43,661 nt of DNA. Source: Niveispirillum sp. Lineage in GTDB: Bacteria; Pseudomonadota; Alphaproteobacteria; Azospirillales; Azospirillaceae. Under the pieces are notes generated by a model. That model made no database searches and was not told where the DNA came from. It saw only the letters and a list, made by a program, of their open reading frames with translations. Of this stretch, positions 31,656-39,425 are shown in pieces. How positions within the stretch are numbered: position 1 is the stretch's first letter; each line of letters begins with the position of its first letter. The stretch covers positions 1-43,661 of the forward strand of contig NZ_JAGOGJ010000052.1 of NCBI RefSeq assembly GCF_017996735.1, written 5' to 3'. Position numbers and translations under genes: made by a program.

Positions 31656-32732
31656 ATGGACACGCTCGATACGCTCAAGGCCGAAACCCTGGCCACCATC
31701 GCCTCTGCCAATGACAGCGCCGCCCTGGAAGAGGTGCGGGTTGCCGTCCTGGGCAAGAAGGGAAGCATCACGGCCCTGATGGGCGACATGCGGTCCCTGA
31801 CGCCGGAGGAGCGCAAGGCGCGCGGCGCGGCGCTGAACGCGGTGAAGACCGCTGTGGAAGCGGCCATCGAGGGCCGCCGGGCGGAACTGAAAACCATCGA
31901 GCTGGAAAAGCGCCTGTCGGCCGAACGGATCGACGTCACGCTTCCCGCCCGCCCCGAAACCCAGGGCCGCATCCACCCCATCAGTCAGACGGTGGACGAG
32001 ATGGTTGCCATCTTCGCCGCCATGGGCTTCACCGTCGCCGAAGGGCCGGATATCGAGACGGATTTCAACAATTTCACGGCGCTGAACATCCCGCCGGAGC
32101 ACCCTGCCCGGCAGATGCACGACACCTTCTACCTGCCGCCCTCGGCGGAGGGTGCGGCGCGCGTGCTGCGCACCCATACCAGCCCGGTGCAGATCCGCAC
32201 CATGCTGAAGCAGAAGCCGCCGATCCGCATCATCGCGCCCGGCCGCACCTACCGGTCCGACTATGACCAGACGCACACGCCCGTCTTCCATCAGATCGAG
32301 GGGCTGGTGATCGGCGAGGATATCCATATGGGCCATCTGAAGGGCTGCATCCTGGAATTCTGCCGCGCCTTCTTCCAGATCGATGATCTGCCCATCCGCT
32401 TCCGCCCCAGCTTCTTCCCCTTCACCGAGCCATCGGCCGAGGTGGATATCGGCTGTTCGCGCAAGGGCGGGGAGCTGAAGCTGGGCAATCATGGCGACTG
32501 GCTGGAAATCATGGGCTCCGGCATGGTCCACCCCAAGGTGCTGGAGAATTGCGGCATCGACAGCACCAAGTACCAGGGCTTCGCCTTCGGCATGGGGATC
32601 GAGCGCGTGGCGATGCTGAAATACGGCATCCCCGACCTGCGCTCCTTCTTCGATGCCGACCTGCGCTGGCTGCGCCATTACGGTTTTGTGCCGCTGGACC
32701 AGCCGAATCTGGCGCAGGGTCTGTCGCGGTAA
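31656..32732 (+). CDS. pheS: phenylalanyl-tRNA synthetase alpha subunit
   Basis: PheS, with PheT, forms the alpha2-beta2 enzyme that charges tRNA-Phe. The 358-residue protein has the N-terminal coiled-coil (AETLATIASAND…) and the class II catalytic core: HPISQTVDEMVAIFAAMGF, ARQMHDTFYLPP, then FHQIEGLVIGEDIHMGHLKG and the motif 3 segment GFAFGMGIERVAML. It starts 12 bases after vapC and ends in a strong hairpin. pheT, normally adjacent, is almost 1.9 kb downstream. Confidence 0.97.
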   Translation: MDTLDTLKAETLATIASANDSAALEEVRVAVLGKKGSITALMGDMRSLTPEERKARGAALNAVKTAVEAAIEGRRAELKTIELEKRLSAERIDVTLPARPETQGRIHPISQTVDEMVAIFAAMGFTVAEGPDIETDFNNFTALNIPPEHPARQMHDTFYLPPSAEGAARVLRTHTSPVQIRTMLKQKPPIRIIAPGRTYRSDYDQTHTPVFHQIEGLVIGEDIHMGHLKGCILEFCRAFFQIDDLPIRFRPSFFPFTEPSAEVDIGCSRKGGELKLGNHGDWLEIMGSGMVHPKVLENCGIDSTKYQGFAFGMGIERVAMLKYGIPDLRSFFDADLRWLRHYGFVPLDQPNLAQGLSR

Positions 32733-32743
32733 GGAGGGTGGCG

Positions 32744-32791
32744 GCCCGCAGCACGGATCAAGGCCGGCCCTTGCCGTGCTGCGGGCTTGTT
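32744..32791 (+). terminator. terminator-like two-tier hairpin after pheS
   Basis: GCCCGCAGCACGG (32744-32756) pairs with CCGTGCTGCGGGC (32774-32786). The loop contains a second stem, CAAGG/CCTTG (32759-32763/32769-32773). TTGTT follows. The 13-bp outer stem supports termination or 3' protection; the T tract is short. Confidence 0.7.
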
Positions 32792-32894
32792 CCGCACCTG
32801 TCCGGCTGATCTCAACCCCTTTTCCCTTTCGCGCTTGCGAAATGAGATGGATGCATAGCATCATCTTTTCTCAACCCTTAAGGGGATATGGGCT

Positions 32895-33272
32895 ATGCTT
32901 CCTGCCATCCTGTCCGCCAATCCGCTGTTCGCGCCCTTTGTCACCGATCCCGCGCAGTTGATGATGACCGCCACCATGACGGCATTCGAACAGTTGCTGG
33001 GCAAAGGTGTGCTGGGCACGCCCGTCACGGTTGGCGATACCACCATCATTCCCGTCACCATCACCACCTTCGGCGTCGGCACGGGTGGCGGGTCGCTGTA
33101 CGGAGAGCCGGTGGGGGGCGGCGGGGGCGGCGGTGTGATTCCGGTCGCCCTGATCATCATTTCCCCCGACGGAACACGGGTCGAGCAGTTGCCCAAGGAA
33201 ACCACGGCCGCCGCCCTGGAGAAGCTGACCAGCATGGCCAAGGAGATGGGTGGCCGGCGTCCGGCGCGTTGA
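32895..33272 (+). CDS. GerW/YtfJ-like protein (Spore_YtfJ family), 125 aa
   Basis: The pattern TPVTVGDTTIIPVTITTFGV, followed by GTGGGS and a long Gly run before VIPVALIIISPDG, matches the Spore_YtfJ/GerW family, named for a Bacillus spore protein but also present in non-sporulating bacteria. Function in alphaproteobacteria is unknown. No signal peptide is evident, but the N terminus is hydrophobic. The ATG at 32895 follows AAGGGGATATGGGCT. It lies between pheS and the JmjC-like gene on the same strand, with its own promoter possible in the 160-base gap. Confidence 0.8.
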   Translation: MLPAILSANPLFAPFVTDPAQLMMTATMTAFEQLLGKGVLGTPVTVGDTTIIPVTITTFGVGTGGGSLYGEPVGGGGGGGVIPVALIIISPDGTRVEQLPKETTAAALEKLTSMAKEMGGRRPAR

Positions 33273-33399
33273 GTGGACCTTGCCATGGAAGCGATGTGGC
33301 GGCATTGTGCCGGCCAGCCATCAGGGCAATCCGACGGCGCCTTGCGTTGCGCAATGCCGCGTCCCGTCCCTGTGGGTGTGGGTAAAGCGGGAGAGCGCG

Positions 33400-34404
33400 A
33401 TGGCCGGCAGCCTGGACGAATATCACGGCGTGGATGCCCAGCGGTTCCAAATGGAAATCCAGCCGCATTATCGGCCCGCACTGTTGCGCGGCGCCGTCGC
33501 CCATTGGCCCGCATTGCGCGAGGGTAAAACCTCGCCCCAGGCACTGGCCCAGTATCTGAAAAGCTTCGACCGTGGCGAACTGACGGAAACCATGGTGGGG
33601 CCGCCCGCCATCAAGGGGCGGTTTTTCTACCGCGACGATATGCGCGGCTTTAATTTCGACCGGCGGCAGGAAACGCTGACCGCCGCCATCGACCGGTTGC
33701 TGGCCCATCTGGACCATCCCGATCCCCCCTCCTTCTATACCGGTTCCGTGCCCACAGACGTGAACCTGCCGGGTTTCGGGCAGGACAATGTCCTGGATCT
33801 GATCGCCCGGTCCACGGGCGCGCGCATCTGGATCGGGAATTCCGCCACGATATCGACTCATTACGACCAGTCGGACAATGTAGCCTGTGTGGTGGCGGGG
33901 CATCGCCGCTTCACCCTGTTCCCGCCCGACCAGTTGCCCAACCTCTATGTCGGGCCGCTGGACTATACGATGGCGGGACAGCCCAGCAGCATGGTCGATC
34001 TGGCGCATCCGGATTTCGCCCGTTATCCCCGCTTCCGCGCAGCGCTGGACGCCGCCGTCACGGTCGATCTGGAACCCGGCGACGCGATCTACATCCCCTC
34101 CATGTGGTGGCACAATGTGGTCTCCACCGGCCCCTTCAATGTGCTGGTGAATTACTGGTGGACCGATGCCAAGCCCTGGGCCGGCAACCCGTTCCAGGCC
34201 CTGGTCCATTCCATCATGGCCATCGGGGAACTGCCGCCGGAAAGACAGGAAGTCTGGCGCGGCGTCTTCGACCATTACGTGTTCCGTCGTCATGGTGACC
34301 CGATGGCCCATATGGCACCGGAGCACCGGTCCATCACCGGTCCCCTGACGCCGCGCCTGGCACAATATATCCGGGGCTGGCTGCTGCGGTGCCTGGGCGG
34401 CTGA
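33400..34404 (+). CDS. cupin-8/JmjC-like Fe(II) oxygenase, 334 aa
   Basis: A cupin-like 2-oxoglutarate-dependent oxygenase (JmjC-type, Cupin_8), probably a hydroxylase. Typical segments are RPALLRGAVAHWPAL, the iron ligands in ISTHYDQSDNVACVV (H-x-D) and the distal His in IPSMWWHNVVSTGPFNVLVN, plus HRRFTLFPPDQLPNLYVGP. It is cytoplasmic. In Caulobacterales and Sphingomonadales such genes often accompany TonB-dependent receptors and tryptophan halogenases; here they lie beside pheT. I chose the ATG at 33400 because of GGGAGAG before it. Its substrate is unknown. Confidence 0.9.
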   Translation: MAGSLDEYHGVDAQRFQMEIQPHYRPALLRGAVAHWPALREGKTSPQALAQYLKSFDRGELTETMVGPPAIKGRFFYRDDMRGFNFDRRQETLTAAIDRLLAHLDHPDPPSFYTGSVPTDVNLPGFGQDNVLDLIARSTGARIWIGNSATISTHYDQSDNVACVVAGHRRFTLFPPDQLPNLYVGPLDYTMAGQPSSMVDLAHPDFARYPRFRAALDAAVTVDLEPGDAIYIPSMWWHNVVSTGPFNVLVNYWWTDAKPWAGNPFQALVHSIMAIGELPPERQEVWRGVFDHYVFRRHGDPMAHMAPEHRSITGPLTPRLAQYIRGWLLRCLGG

Positions 34405-34532
34405 TGCCGCCGCATCCCTGCGGGATTGGCGGATCAGGGTTGCCGCCCTTTGCCGCCGTTCCGGCGACAGGACGGTCTTACCTGCGGGCCGTGGCCCGTG
34501 TTACACCCCTTCACGATATCGCCCCGCGCTGT

Positions 34533-34550
34533 CCGCCGGCCGTCCGGCGG
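34533..34550 (+). other. GC-rich hairpin in the leader of pheT
   Basis: CCGCCGG-CCGT-CCGGCGG (34533-34550) lies 30 bases before the pheT ATG, in the 175-base gap after the JmjC-like gene. It could influence translation. It resembles hairpin 3 of the structured repeat family in size but has no TTGGCT and no neighbouring stems, so it is not counted as a copy. Confidence 0.35.
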
Positions 34551-34579
34551 GCAGGGATGTTTGCATCAGGACCATTCCC

Positions 34580-36973
34580 ATGAAGTTCACGCTTTCCTGG
34601 CTGAAGACGCATCTCGACACCGATGCCACGCTGGATCAGATCACCGACGCGCTGACGGCCCTGGGGCTGGAGGTCGAGGGGGTCGAGGATCGGGGCGCCG
34701 CATTGGCCGCCTTCCGCATCGCCCATGTCGTCTCGGCCGAAAAGCACCCGAACGCCGACAAGCTGCGCCTGTGCATGGTCGATACCGGTGCAGGTGAGCC
34801 GGTGCAGGTGGTCTGCGGCGCCCCCAATGCGCGGGCCGGCATCAAGGTGGTGTTTGCATCGCCGGGCACCGTCATTCCCGTGTCGGGCGACACGCTGTCC
34901 ATCGGCACCATCCGGGGCGTGGAAAGCCGGGGCATGATGTGTTCGGAGCGGGAGCTGCTGCTGTCGGACGAACATAACGGCATCATCGAACTGCCGGCCG
35001 ATGCGCCCGTGGGCGGCTCCTTTGCCGATTGGCGCGGCCTGTCCGACCCGGTGATCGAGATCGCGCTGACCCCCGATCGTGTGGACTGCGCCGGCGTGCG
35101 CGGCGTGGCCCGTGACCTCGCCGCTGCCGGTCTGGGCACGCTGAGGCCGCTGGCCGCCGCCCCCGTGGCCCCCGCGTTCGACAATCCGCTGAAGGTCACG
35201 CTGGATCATCCCGGCTGCCCCCAGATTGCCTTCCGCCTGATCCGGGGCGTGAAGAACGGCCCCAGCCCGAAATGGCTGGCCGACCGGCTGCTGGCCGTGG
35301 GCCTGCGCCCGATCAGTGCCCTGGTCGACATCACCAATTATTTCAGCCTGGACCTGTGCCGCCCCCTGCATGTCTTCGACGCGGCCAGGCTGACGGGTGG
35401 CATCACGCTGAAGCCGACGGCGGAGGGCGACACGCTGCTGGCGCTGAACGGCAAGGAATATGCCCCGCCCGCCGGCCTGATCGGCATCTATGATGACGCC
35501 CACATGATCTCCATGGCCGGCGTCATGGGCGGGGAAACCACGGGCGTTACCGCCGACACCACCGATGTCGTGCTGGAAGTGGCGACGTTCGAGCCGGTGC
35601 GCATCGCCGAGGCCGGCCGCGCCCTGCAACTGGACAGCGACGCCCGCTATCGGTTCGAACGCGGGGTGGACCCGGCCAATATCCTGGAAAAGGTCGAACT
35701 GGCCACGTCCCTGATCCTGGAACTGTGCGGCGGGTCCGCCGGTGCCGTCAGCCTGACGGGCGCCGAGCCCGCCTGGCAGCGCACCCTGACCCTGCGCCCG
35801 GCACGCGTGGCCGCCCTGGGTGGCGTCGATGTCGCCGTCGATGAACAGGTCCGCATCCTGACCGCCCTGGGCTTCACCGTCGCCCGCCGCGATGACGGCG
35901 TGCTGGTGGCAGACGTCCCGTCCTGGCGCCGCGATGTGGAGGGTGAGGCCGATCTGGTGGAAGAGGTGCTGCGCGTCACCGGCTTCGACAAGATCCCGGC
36001 CACGCCGCTGCCGCGGGAGGTGGGCACACCCGCCCCGGCGCTTACCGCCGATCAGCGCCGCCGCTTCAACGCCCGCCGTGCGGCGGCGGAGCGCGGCCTG
36101 CTCGAATCGGTGACATGGTCCTTCGTCGATCCCAAGGTCGCGGCCCTGTTCGATGGCGACAAGGATGAACTGCGCCTGCTGAACCCGATCAGCGCCGACC
36201 TGGCCGTCATGCGGCCCAGCATCCTGGGCACCCTGGTCCCGGCCGCCGGCCGCAACGCCGCCAAGGGGTTCAAGGATATCGGCCTGTTCGAGGTCGGCCC
36301 CGCCTTCCGCGACGGGTCGGAGAAGGGCCAGGATCTGGTGGTGGCCGGCGTGCGCGCCGGGGCATCGGTTCCGCGCAACTGGTCCAAGGGTGAACGCCCC
36401 GTTGACGCCTTTGATGCCAAGGGCGACGCCCTGGCCATCCTCGAAGCGGCCGGTGCCCCCGTCACGAACCTTCAGGTCACGCGCGACGCGCCCGGCTGGT
36501 ACCATCCGGGCCGGTCGGGTGTGCTGCGCCTGGGCCCCACGGTCCTGGGCCGTTTCGGCGAGCTGCATCCGGGGCTGCTGGAGGCGCTGGACGTGTCCGG
36601 TCCCGTGGTGGCGTTCGAACTGTTCCTGGATGCCGTGCCGGCACCCAAGAAGAAGGGCGGTACGGCCAAGCCGCTGCTGGTCCTGTCACCGTTCCAGCCT
36701 GTCGATCGCGACTTCGCCTTCCTGGTGGCCAACAGCACCGACAGCGACAAGCTGGTCAAGGCCGCGAAGGGTGCCGACAAGGCCCTGATCAGCGATGTCA
36801 GCCTGTTCGATGTGTATGAGGGCAAGGGTGTCGAACCGGGCTTCAAGTCCGTGGCCTTGACCGTCACGCTGCAGCCGGTCGACAAGACCCTGACGGATGT
36901 GGAAATCGAAGCCGTCGCCACCAAGGTGGTGGCAGCGGTCGCCAAGGCCACGGGGGCATCCCTGCGCGGTTGA
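34580..36973 (+). CDS. pheT: phenylalanyl-tRNA synthetase beta subunit
   Basis: PheT is the tRNA-binding and editing subunit of phenylalanyl-tRNA synthetase. The 797-residue protein has all usual domains: N-terminal tRNA-bind/OB domain (VVSAEKHPNADKLRLCMVDT), B3/B4 editing domain (ISALVDITNYFSLDLCRPLH), B5 domain, catalytic-like domain (FERGVDPANILEKVELATSL) and the C-terminal ferredoxin-fold anticodon-binding domain (SPFQPVDRDFAFLV). It ends in a strong terminator at 37004. It is separated from pheS by two unrelated genes. Confidence 0.97.
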   Translation: MKFTLSWLKTHLDTDATLDQITDALTALGLEVEGVEDRGAALAAFRIAHVVSAEKHPNADKLRLCMVDTGAGEPVQVVCGAPNARAGIKVVFASPGTVIPVSGDTLSIGTIRGVESRGMMCSERELLLSDEHNGIIELPADAPVGGSFADWRGLSDPVIEIALTPDRVDCAGVRGVARDLAAAGLGTLRPLAAAPVAPAFDNPLKVTLDHPGCPQIAFRLIRGVKNGPSPKWLADRLLAVGLRPISALVDITNYFSLDLCRPLHVFDAARLTGGITLKPTAEGDTLLALNGKEYAPPAGLIGIYDDAHMISMAGVMGGETTGVTADTTDVVLEVATFEPVRIAEAGRALQLDSDARYRFERGVDPANILEKVELATSLILELCGGSAGAVSLTGAEPAWQRTLTLRPARVAALGGVDVAVDEQVRILTALGFTVARRDDGVLVADVPSWRRDVEGEADLVEEVLRVTGFDKIPATPLPREVGTPAPALTADQRRRFNARRAAAERGLLESVTWSFVDPKVAALFDGDKDELRLLNPISADLAVMRPSILGTLVPAAGRNAAKGFKDIGLFEVGPAFRDGSEKGQDLVVAGVRAGASVPRNWSKGERPVDAFDAKGDALAILEAAGAPVTNLQVTRDAPGWYHPGRSGVLRLGPTVLGRFGELHPGLLEALDVSGPVVAFELFLDAVPAPKKKGGTAKPLLVLSPFQPVDRDFAFLVANSTDSDKLVKAAKGADKALISDVSLFDVYEGKGVEPGFKSVALTVTLQPVDKTLTDVEIEAVATKVVAAVAKATGASLRG

Positions 36974-37003
36974 TCGGGCGGGGTTTCCCTCCAAGACAGA
37001 ATC

Positions 37004-37036
37004 AAGGGGCATCACGCTGGTGATGCCCCTTTTTTC
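37004..37036 (+). terminator. Rho-independent terminator of pheT
   Basis: AAGGGGCATCAC (37004-37015), loop GCTG, GTGATGCCCCTT (37020-37031), then more T residues: a 12-bp stem with a good T tract. Confidence 0.93.
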
Positions 37037-37374
37037 ATGCCTATTATGTGGTTCCCGCATGTCAAACCATACACCTTACGCAGACGACATGCTTACATGA
37101 CGTTTACGGAAAGTGGGTTGAACAGGCTCCCTGCTGTCAGCATTTTCATGATTCCATTTGGGTAGCAGAACCTAAATTCTTCCTCTCGGCATGATTTCAC
37201 CCTATGGGTGGCATGGTTTTATCTTGCCATGCACAATAAATAATCAGCTTATATAAAAATCAATTCAAATATACGGTGCGAACCGGCGAAGTCCGCAGCG
37301 GTCAAATAGCGTCACGCTTCTGTCACATCCCTTGCCAATCAAAGGAAAAGTGCCATTTTCCGACAGGTGACCTC

Positions 37375-37403
37375 TTGGCTGGACTGTCAAAAGCCAGCTA
37401 GAG
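37375..37403 (+). promoter_or_regulatory. candidate promoter of the chemoreceptor
   Basis: TTGGCT (37375-37380), a 17-base spacer and CTAGAG (37398-37403), about 70 bases before the ATG. The boxes are imperfect; a flagellar-sigma promoter was looked for and not seen. Confidence 0.3.
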
Positions 37404-37474
37404 TGAAAGAAAACAAAACAGGCACCCCAAGCCAGTTCAGGAAGGGTGACCACAAGAAAGTGTCGGGAGGCACC

Positions 37475-39160
37475 ATGCACGCGCTGAAGAATCTTCCCAT
37501 CGTCTGGAAGCTGGTTCTGCCATTGCTGCTGATGGGCGTATTGACCATCGGCACCTCGCTTTACGCCCTGTCGCAGATGGAGACGGTCGGGGACGAATAC
37601 CGGGCCATGCTGGACCGGTCCGAACGGGCCAAGGCCATCCTGTCGGCGCGGGAAACCGCGACGGACCTGGGGCGGCTGGGCTATACGATGGTGGCGGAGA
37701 ATGACAGCTTCATCCTGGACAGCATGCAGGATGAAATCTCGCTGAAACGGGACGAGCTGACGGGCCATCTGGACGCGGTCGAACGGATCCTGCCCGAACG
37801 CAAGGCCGATATCGACGCCATCCGCGAAGATACACGCCGCATGCTGGAAATCGTGGAACAGGCACGGCAGTTGGCGCTGAATGGCAAGGGCGATCAGGCC
37901 GCCGCCGTTCTGGTGGACCGGTTCGATATCAAGCTGACCGACGTGCTGGACAAGCTGGAGGTCACTACCGGCGACGTCCAGGCCAAACTGGATGCCGGCA
38001 AGGCCACAGCCCAGGGAAGATTCGACCGGGCCTTGATCGTGACACTGATCGTCGGGCTGAGCGGGACGGCCATCGTCCTGGCCCTGGGCATCGCCATGGG
38101 CATGGCCGGCATTTCCCGCCCCCTGCGCCGGATCGTCAGCACCATGACCCGGCTGGCCGATGGCGACCTGTCGGTCACCGTGTCCGGCGGCGATCGGCGG
38201 GACGAGATCGGGTCCACGGCCCGGGCGCTGGCCGTGTTCCAGAAGCGCATGCGCGAGGCGGAACGGCTGCGCGAGGAACAGACGGCGATGGAAGAGCGGG
38301 TGGAGGCGGAAAAACGCCTCACCCTGGTGCGGCTTGCCAATGATTTCGAAAGCAGCATGAACGCGGTGGTCAGCGCCGTTGGCGGCGCGGCCGACCGCAT
38401 GCGCGGCACCGCGCAGGGTCTGAACAGCGTGGCCGATGAAACCAACCGGCAGTCGGAAGCCGTGGCCAGCGCCGCCGAACAGGCGGCGGAGAATGTGAAT
38501 ACCGTGGCCGCCGCCGCCGAGGAACTGACCGCCTCGATCAATGAAATCTCCCGCCGCGTGGCGGAAAGCGCCACCATCGCCCATGACGCGGTGGCGGAGG
38601 CCGAGCGGTCCAACAGCACGGTGACCGGTCTGGTCGATGCCGCCCAGCGTATCGGGGAGATCGTCCGCATGATCGGCGACATCGCCAGCCAGACCAATCT
38701 TCTGGCCCTGAACGCCACGATCGAGGCGGCACGGGCCGGCGATGCCGGCAAGGGCTTCGCCGTTGTCGCGTCGGAGGTGAAGGCCCTGGCCACACAGACG
38801 GCCAAGGCGACGGAGGAGATCGGCAGCCAGATCGCCGCCATGCAATCTGCCGCCGGCAACGCGGCCGATGCCATCCGGGGCGTGGGGGGCACGATCGACA
38901 AGATCAGCGGCATCGTCTCCACCATCGCCACCGCCGTGGAGGAACAGGGGGCGGCAACGCGGGAGATCGCCAATTCCGTCGCCCAGGCCGCCACCGGCAC
39001 CCAGAATGTCAGCGCCACCATCGGTGAAGTCACCCGCGCGGCGGCCGAAACCGGCAGCATGGCCGGTGACGTGCTGAGCGCCGCCAATGATCTGGTCGGT
39101 GAAAGTGACGCGCTGAACCGCCAGGTGGCACAGTTCGTGGCCAAGGTGAGAGCCGGCTGA
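37475..39160 (+). CDS. methyl-accepting chemotaxis protein, 561 aa
   Basis: An inner-membrane chemoreceptor. TM1 is near residues 8-30 (IVWKLVLPLLLMGVLTIGTS), a periplasmic helical-bundle sensor of about 155 residues follows, and TM2 is near 190-215 (LIVTLIVGLSGTAIVLALGI). Then come a HAMP domain (SRPLRRIVSTMTRLADGDLS) and the signalling domain with the hairpin tip EIVRMIGDIASQTNLLALNA and IEAARAGDAGKGFAVVASEV. The signal sensed is unknown. GGGAGG lies before the ATG. No che genes are adjacent, so it is an orphan receptor. Repeat copy B lies directly 3' of it. Confidence 0.96.
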   Translation: MHALKNLPIVWKLVLPLLLMGVLTIGTSLYALSQMETVGDEYRAMLDRSERAKAILSARETATDLGRLGYTMVAENDSFILDSMQDEISLKRDELTGHLDAVERILPERKADIDAIREDTRRMLEIVEQARQLALNGKGDQAAAVLVDRFDIKLTDVLDKLEVTTGDVQAKLDAGKATAQGRFDRALIVTLIVGLSGTAIVLALGIAMGMAGISRPLRRIVSTMTRLADGDLSVTVSGGDRRDEIGSTARALAVFQKRMREAERLREEQTAMEERVEAEKRLTLVRLANDFESSMNAVVSAVGGAADRMRGTAQGLNSVADETNRQSEAVASAAEQAAENVNTVAAAAEELTASINEISRRVAESATIAHDAVAEAERSNSTVTGLVDAAQRIGEIVRMIGDIASQTNLLALNATIEAARAGDAGKGFAVVASEVKALATQTAKATEEIGSQIAAMQSAAGNAADAIRGVGGTIDKISGIVSTIATAVEEQGAATREIANSVAQAATGTQNVSATIGEVTRAAAETGSMAGDVLSAANDLVGESDALNRQVAQFVAKVRAG

Positions 39161-39167
39161 TACCAGC

Positions 39168-39204
39168 GGCACGAAATCATGACCGATGGTCAAGATTTCG
39201 TGCC
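39168..39204 (+). terminator. 11-bp hairpin directly after the chemoreceptor
   Basis: GGCACGAAATC (39168-39178) pairs with GATTTCGTGCC (39194-39204). The 15-base loop holds a smaller stem (TGACC/GGTCA). It starts 8 bases after the stop. No T tract follows. Copy C has a similar outer stem with the same loop length (43290-43322), so it may belong to the repeat structure. Confidence 0.5.
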
Positions 39205-39208
39205 CCTT

Positions 39209-39307
39209 CAATCGCCGGCGGGCGCATTCGCGCCCTTGGCTACGCGGCATGGGCCGCGCGGCGGCAGTCGCCGCCGTACCATCGGTCAAGAATTTTGACC
39301 GATGGTA
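39209..39307 (+). repeat. structured palindromic repeat, copy B (after the chemoreceptor)
   Basis: Leader CAATCGCCGGCG (39209-39220); hairpin 1 GGGCGC-ATTC-GCGCCC (39220-39235); TTGGCT (39236-39241); hairpin 2 CGCGGC-ATGG-GCCGCG (39243-39258); hairpin 3 CGGCGGC-AGTC-GCCGCCG (39259-39276); hairpin 4, 13 bp, TACCATCGGTCAA with loop GAATT (39277-39307). Hairpins 2, 3 and 4 abut. Hairpin 3 is identical to that of copy A, while hairpins 1, 2 and 4 differ in sequence but keep the same size. The sense is the same as the upstream gene. Confidence 0.8.
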
Positions 39308-39312
39308 CGATT

Positions 39313-39391
39313 GCGGGCGGGCTGATACCGCCCGCCCCCGACCCCCGTGTGGCCTTGCGCAAGGCCGGTGGGCCGGCACCCGCCGGCCCAC
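39313..39391. repeat. further palindromes beyond repeat copy B
   Basis: Three more perfect palindromes follow copy B in the gap before the convergent RTX-like gene: GCGGGCG/CGCCCGC (from 39313), GGCCTTGC-GCAAGGCC (39351-39366) and GTGGGCCGGC-ACCC-GCCGGCCCAC (39368-39391). They may serve as the terminator of the minus-strand gene ending at 39426 or be part of a second, degenerate repeat unit. No coding frame was supported here. Confidence 0.5.
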
Positions 39392-39425
39392 TAGCCCGCT
39401 GTTTCGGGGATGCGCGACCTGCGTG

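Larger units (their letters stand above)
36974..37474. other. AT-rich intergenic region before the chemoreceptor
   Basis: No gene supported. After the pheT terminator (37004-37036) comes a stretch much richer in A/T than its surroundings, especially 37130-37280. It contains GCATGG…CCATGC (about 37212-37230) as a small hairpin. A promoter candidate for the chemoreceptor lies at 37375-37403. The composition could reflect a regulatory region or a decayed insertion. Confidence 0.45.

Noticed and set aside
34533..34550. Hairpin before pheT as a possible fourth copy of the repeat
   Set aside because: A single stem without TTGGCT or neighbouring hairpins.
37375..37403. TTGGCT with a nearby complementary CCAGC as a repeat copy
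   Set aside because: It lacks the hairpin series; it fits better as a -35 box candidate.
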